NCBI GenBank assembly: GCA_027306845.1
Contig: DAHUYY010000016.1
Location: 1 to 17,426 of the forward strand
DNA length: 17,426 nt
Source: Vulcanimicrobiota bacterium
GTDB lineage: Bacteria; Vulcanimicrobiota; Vulcanimicrobiia; Vulcanimicrobiales; Vulcanimicrobiaceae
Reading direction: 5' to 3'
Numbering within the stretch: position 1 is the stretch's first letter; every line of letters begins with the position of its first letter. A program made the position numbers and the translations under genes. The notes beneath the pieces were generated by a model. It ran no database searches, was not told the origin of the DNA, and saw nothing but the letters and a program-made list of their open reading frames with translations. Shown in pieces: positions 13,763 to 17,426 of the stretch.

Positions 13763-15309
13763 CTCGCGATCTCTTGCTCGCAATCGATAACGGAACGCAG
13801 AGCGTGCGCGCATTACTCTTCGATGCCGCCGGCACGCTGGTTGCGAAAACGCGCGTTCCACTCGACGAGTACATCGTCAGCGCCCCGGGACGGCACGAAC
13901 ACGACGCCGATGGGTTTTGGCTCAGTCTCGCCCTCGCTTGTCGAAAACTCTGGGAGATCGACGCCGAATTCGCTCGCCGTGTCGCGGGCGTCGCATTGAC
14001 GACGCAACGCGGCACGGTGGTCGCGCTCGATCGCAGCGGTAAGCCGCTGCGCCCCGCGATCACCTGGCTCGATCAGCGCAAAAGCACGCGCGTGCCGCCG
14101 CTGCCGCTTCGCTGGCGCGCGGCCTTTGCCGTCGCGGGCGTCGGCGAAACGATAACGTACTTTCAACGCGAAGCGGAGGCAAATTGGCTCGCCGAAAACG
14201 AGCCCGATCTTTGGCGGCGCACCGATAAGTTTTTGCTCCTCTCGGGATACCTACTCTATCGCTTGACCGGCGAATGGATAGATTCCGTCGGCGCGCAGGT
14301 AGGTTACCTCCCATTCGATTTCAAGAACTTGCAATGGGCGAAAACCGGCGATTGGAAATGGGATGCGATGCCGATTCAGCCTTCGATGCTCCCGCGCTTG
14401 CTCGAGCCCGGAACGATCGCTGGAGAGATTCACGATGCGGCATCGGCGGCAACGGGAATTCCACGCGGAACGCCGGTCGTGATGGCGGCTGCAGATAAAG
14501 CTTGCGAAGTACTTGGCGCGGGCTGCATTACGCCGACCGTTGCCGCCTTAAGTTACGGAACCACCGCAACGGTGAACACACTTTCGGAACGCTATCTCGA
14601 AGCTATGCGGTTCGTGCCGCCCTACCCCGCGGCGATTCCGCGAGCGTACAATACCGAAGTACAGATCTTTCGTGGTTACTGGATGGTGAATTGGTTCAAG
14701 GAGCAGTTCGGTCACCTCGAACAACAGGCTGCACGAGCGAGTGGGAAACCGGTTGAAACGTATTTCGACGAACTCGTCGAATCGGTTCCGCCTGGATCGA
14801 TGGGGTTGATGCTGCAGCCCTATTGGACTCCGGGCATTCGGATGCCTGAAGCGAAGGGGGCGATCGTGGGATTCGGCGACATTCACACGCGTGCCCATCT
14901 CTACCGCGCGATGCTCGAAGGTTTGGGCTTCGCCCTCCGCGATGGTCTCGACCGCATCGAGCGACGCAGCGGCGTTGCCGTGACGAGCCTGCGCGTCGCC
15001 GGGGGTGGTTCGCAGAGCGACGCCGCGCTTCAACTCACCGCCGACCTTTTCGGCCTGCCGACGGCACGGCCGCACGTCTACGAAACCTCGGGGCTCGGAG
15101 CCGCGATCGACGCCGCCGTCGGCCTTGGATTCCATCGCGATTTCCCCACGGCGGTCGCAGCGATGACGCGAACTGCGCGCGTCTTCGAACCCGAACGAAA
15201 AGCGCAAACGCTTTACGACGAACTCTATACGAGCGTCTATCGGCAGATGTACGGTCGGCTCGCGCCGCTCTACCGGGCGATCCGTCGCATCACGGGATAC
15301 CCTTCGTAG
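13759..15309 (+). CDS. FGGY-family carbohydrate kinase, glycerol-kinase-related
   Basis: Phosphorylates a sugar or polyol with ATP in the cytosol; by context the product may feed the adjacent GlpD. The start is GTG 13759-13761 in a GTGA overlap with glpD; the frame is open further upstream but only inside glpD. 516 residues: phosphate loop AIDNGTQS (8-15), TTQRGTVV (81-88), ITWLDQR (101-107), TITYFQ (131-136), AAADKACEVLGAG (243-255), SYGTTATVNT (265-274) and the FGGY second-domain adenosine loop RVAGGGSQSDAALQ (412-425). Compared with E. coli GlpK, the glycerol-binding Arg, Trp, Tyr and Asp are kept (R84, W103, Y134, D246), but the Glu is Gly85 and the Gln after the Asp is Lys247. Glycerol is therefore not assured as substrate; erythritol or another polyol is possible. 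Confidence 0.87.
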   Translation: MTRDLLLAIDNGTQSVRALLFDAAGTLVAKTRVPLDEYIVSAPGRHEHDADGFWLSLALACRKLWEIDAEFARRVAGVALTTQRGTVVALDRSGKPLRPAITWLDQRKSTRVPPLPLRWRAAFAVAGVGETITYFQREAEANWLAENEPDLWRRTDKFLLLSGYLLYRLTGEWIDSVGAQVGYLPFDFKNLQWAKTGDWKWDAMPIQPSMLPRLLEPGTIAGEIHDAASAATGIPRGTPVVMAAADKACEVLGAGCITPTVAALSYGTTATVNTLSERYLEAMRFVPPYPAAIPRAYNTEVQIFRGYWMVNWFKEQFGHLEQQAARASGKPVETYFDELVESVPPGSMGLMLQPYWTPGIRMPEAKGAIVGFGDIHTRAHLYRAMLEGLGFALRDGLDRIERRSGVAVTSLRVAGGGSQSDAALQLTADLFGLPTARPHVYETSGLGAAIDAAVGLGFHRDFPTAVAAMTRTARVFEPERKAQTLYDELYTSVYRQMYGRLAPLYRAIRRITGYPS

Positions 15310-15331
15310 GAGCCCCTAAGTCGCCCGGTCC

Positions 15332-15365
15332 GTTCGAAATTATCTGCCGCGAAAGGATTTCGAAC
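15332..15365. promoter_or_regulatory. 9+9 bp inverted repeat upstream of the paralogue pair
   Basis: GTTCGAAAT (15332-15340) and ATTTCGAAC (15357-15365) are perfect inverted copies separated by 16 bases. They lie in the 80-bp gap between the kinase stop and the exported-protein start. The dyad has no T run, and each half-site also contains the palindrome TTCGAA. It could be an operator for the downstream pair or a structure at the end of the kinase transcript. Confidence 0.4.
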
Positions 15366-15389
15366 CGTTTCGATTGTACAGCCCCAGCG

Positions 15390-16550
15390 ATGCGAAAGGT
15401 TGTGCTATGCCTTCTTCTCGCTATTTTCGCGGCTTCGCTTCCCGTCGCCGCGCGCGCTCGCGCGCACTCCGGTCTTCAAGCCTTCTATCGCCGCATCGTC
15501 GCCACCGAGATCTCCGAAGATCCCGGCATTGCCTCTAACCGCACCTTTGCATCCGATTATTCATCCTTATTTTCGTGCCCGACCGGCGGCGGCGAAGCCC
15601 CTTCGGCGACGCCACCATCGACCGCCGCGTTAGTCGCCACGCTCAAAGAAGTTACCCCCTACGTCACCTATACGAGATCGCTGCAACTAGAACGACGCGG
15701 AAACCGCTTGACGATCGGGCCGATGCTCGCATACGACGAATCATCGGTGCTTTTCGGAACAACTTTGAGCGGGCTCAACCAGAAGACGCCGTGGCGCACG
15801 TGCGGTTCGGTTGATTGGCAGCAGAGCGCCTTCCCCCAGGACGTGAACCTTATCGTCGATAACCCGCAAGCGTTCGAGGCAATCAGCGTGCCGCTCGATA
15901 AACTTCGTCTAGCCCACGACCCGAAACTGCGCATTCGAACGAAAATCGTTTCGGTCGATGCATCCGACCCGCAAAATATCGTTGCACATTCGATACTACA
16001 GGCATTTACGGTTTACGGCGGTCCTCGCGATAACGTGCCCCTCCAACATTGGTCGGCCACAGGTCGCTTTTCCGTTCCGGTCTCGTCGCCGCTCCTATGT
16101 TCAATAAAGGGAGCGCCGTGGCTCACGCGGGTCGCCCTCGACGGCAACTCCTACATTCACCTGCGATTACTTTTGACAGCAAACGAACGCCTTCTCATTG
16201 CACCCGAAGAATTTAACGCAATCATCAAAACGAACAAAAAAACTGTGGTCGCCAACGGCTATGCTAAATTATTGCCGTTTTACGACAATCTCGGCCACGA
16301 TTTGATGCTCGGTCGAGATGTCATCGACGCAGCATTGCAGTCCCTTACGCCAAACGATCCCGGCGAAAGCAAAGATGCAATGCCACAAATAACGATCGGC
16401 CAAGACTTTGGATTTATTCGCTTGATAGAGTTGAACAAAGGGCAAACGGCGCACTGGATTATTTCATTTAAACTAAAAGGGCCACACCGAAGCGCTCAGC
16501 TTTTAACAATGCGATGGGGAAACTACACAACATGCTTGCCAAAACGATAG
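15390..16550 (+). CDS. Exported protein, first of a paralogous pair (386 aa)
   Basis: Function unknown. The N-terminus MRKVVLCLLLAIFAASLPVA is a classical signal peptide with likely cleavage near ARA-HS (about residue 25), so the product is exported. The mature protein is beta-rich, with Cys at 63, 138, 237 and 382. Three blocks recur in the next gene: FYRRIVATEI...DYSSLFSC (32-63), PWRTCGSVDWQQSAFPQ (134-150), and LCSIKGAPWLTR...YIHLRLLL (236-262). The Cys at 63, 138 and 237 correspond to Cys at 64, 145 and 246 of the paralogue. The C-terminal 100 residues add a segment not yet comparable because the paralogue is cut. Start ATG 15390 has only a weak ribosome site. The last 19 bases overlap the next gene. 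No known domain recognised. Confidence 0.82.
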   Translation: MRKVVLCLLLAIFAASLPVAARARAHSGLQAFYRRIVATEISEDPGIASNRTFASDYSSLFSCPTGGGEAPSATPPSTAALVATLKEVTPYVTYTRSLQLERRGNRLTIGPMLAYDESSVLFGTTLSGLNQKTPWRTCGSVDWQQSAFPQDVNLIVDNPQAFEAISVPLDKLRLAHDPKLRIRTKIVSVDASDPQNIVAHSILQAFTVYGGPRDNVPLQHWSATGRFSVPVSSPLLCSIKGAPWLTRVALDGNSYIHLRLLLTANERLLIAPEEFNAIIKTNKKTVVANGYAKLLPFYDNLGHDLMLGRDVIDAALQSLTPNDPGESKDAMPQITIGQDFGFIRLIELNKGQTAHWIISFKLKGPHRSAQLLTMRWGNYTTCLPKR

Positions 16551-17426
16551 GCGTTTTCTGCCTATTGCTGGTCGTAACGAATGGTGCTTTGCGGGCGCAG
16601 CAAGCTCCGCCGCAGACGTTGCGTCAAGTGTACGAGAATTACGTTAGCTTGGAAATTCAACAACTCCCACTTCTTTTACAAAACGATCGTTTCGTACGCG
16701 ATTACGGGCTGTTAATGTTTTGTGGTTCCACGTATCAAAAAGAACATCCGAATCGTTTTATTCCGAAATGGCGCCGCGAACTAGAACGCCAAGCCGCGAC
16801 GGAGCCTTCCCGCACGTTGACGATCACGTTCACGATCCCCGCATTAAACTACGACGCTCAACAGGGCGGCTTCCCATTTGCCATGGCCGTTTCGTCGTTA
16901 TCGCATCAGAGCGTCTACTCGCTTACGACCGGAGACCTCGCCGCAGGTGCGCCGTGGAAGAATTGCGGGGTTCCCGACTGGGGCGATTCCGGGCTACCCC
17001 AATCGGCAACGATCTACATCGATAACACCGGGACGCTTTCGATTCTACCGGTCGCTCGTCAACGCGCCGCCGCCGTCGCGAAGCGGATGGGCGCAGACGA
17101 TCTCGTTACGATTCGTGCGGTCGTTAAACCCGAACGGCTCGATTTCCAAAGCAGTGCCGTGGCGGCAATTATGGAACGATACTCCGCATACGCCGGTGCC
17201 TATGCCCGTGGCGGAGCGGTGGAAACATGGCCGAACCGCAACGACCGGCACGTGTACCCGCTCGTTTGCCGCATTCAAAGGACCTGGATGACGAGAACGG
17301 GAGAGACGGTCGACGACGAGCCCTATTTGCACGTGCGGCTCGTAATTTCGGTGCGAAGGCCGATTGCTATCCGCCCCGATCAGTTTCTGGTTCGCCTTTC
17401 CTATGCACGGGGCGGCTTCGTCGATG
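16532..17426 (+). CDS. Exported protein, second of a paralogous pair, cut by window edge
   Basis: An open frame from ATG 16532-16534 to the window end, 298 complete codons without a stop. The N-terminus MLAKTIGVFCLLLVVTNGALRAQ is a signal peptide with likely cleavage after ALRA, placing the product outside the cytoplasm. It shares with the preceding protein VYENYVSLEI...DYGLLMFC (33-64), PWKNCGVPDWGDSGLPQ (141-157) and VCRIQRTWMTR...YLHVRLVI (245-272), including three Cys at matching positions. Overall identity looks low apart from these blocks, so the duplication is old. It begins 19 bp before the previous stop, so both are probably co-translated. The 3' end is missing; function unknown. Confidence 0.8.
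   Translation, partial: MLAKTIGVFCLLLVVTNGALRAQQAPPQTLRQVYENYVSLEIQQLPLLLQNDRFVRDYGLLMFCGSTYQKEHPNRFIPKWRRELERQAATEPSRTLTITFTIPALNYDAQQGGFPFAMAVSSLSHQSVYSLTTGDLAAGAPWKNCGVPDWGDSGLPQSATIYIDNTGTLSILPVARQRAAAVAKRMGADDLVTIRAVVKPERLDFQSSAVAAIMERYSAYAGAYARGGAVETWPNRNDRHVYPLVCRIQRTWMTRTGETVDDEPYLHVRLVISVRRPIAIRPDQFLVRLSYARGGFVD

Overview
The window is GC-rich bacterial chromosome (roughly 60% by eye) and almost completely coding. It has lipoprotein and Sec-type signal peptides, a diaminopimelate/lysine pathway segment, PcrA helicase and two CCA-encoding tRNAs. These suit a diderm-type bacterium of an uncultivated lineage. Candidatus Eremiobacterota (WPS-2) is possible from the general look of the proteins, but that is a low-confidence impression. 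I see no phage, insertion sequence, CRISPR array or defence system.

Left block (1-7068, all minus strand). Read in the direction of transcription it runs: a GDP-mannose pyrophosphorylase-like nucleotidyltransferase, a GT4 glycosyltransferase, an alpha-helical-barrel glycosidase-like protein, pcrA, dapB and asd (cut by the window edge). Junctions are 4-bp gaps or short overlaps, except a 50-bp gap before pcrA. The first three genes look like a sugar-nucleotide plus transferase module. The last two are consecutive enzymes of the aspartate family pathway.

Middle (7069-10493). A strong promoter drives a tRNA-Gln(CUG)/tRNA-Glu(CUC) pair separated by one base and closed by a clear intrinsic terminator. 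Next come small accessory genes: a repeat-bearing lipoprotein (minus), a 63-residue Cys-rich protein (plus), a small exported protein and a 61-residue acidic protein (both minus), and a 303-residue exported protein of unknown function (plus). Several perfect inverted repeats lie between them.

Right block (10608-17426, plus strand). A translationally coupled trio encodes an alkyl-DHAP-synthase-like flavoprotein, a GlpD-type glycerol-3-phosphate dehydrogenase and an FGGY kinase whose polyol site differs from classical GlpK. After an 80-bp gap with a 9+9-bp inverted repeat come two overlapping genes for exported proteins that are paralogues of each other; the second runs off the window. The trio could link glycerol (or a related polyol), glycerol-3-phosphate, dihydroxyacetone phosphate and ether-lipid chemistry. 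The paralogue pair and the kinase specificity are the most open questions.
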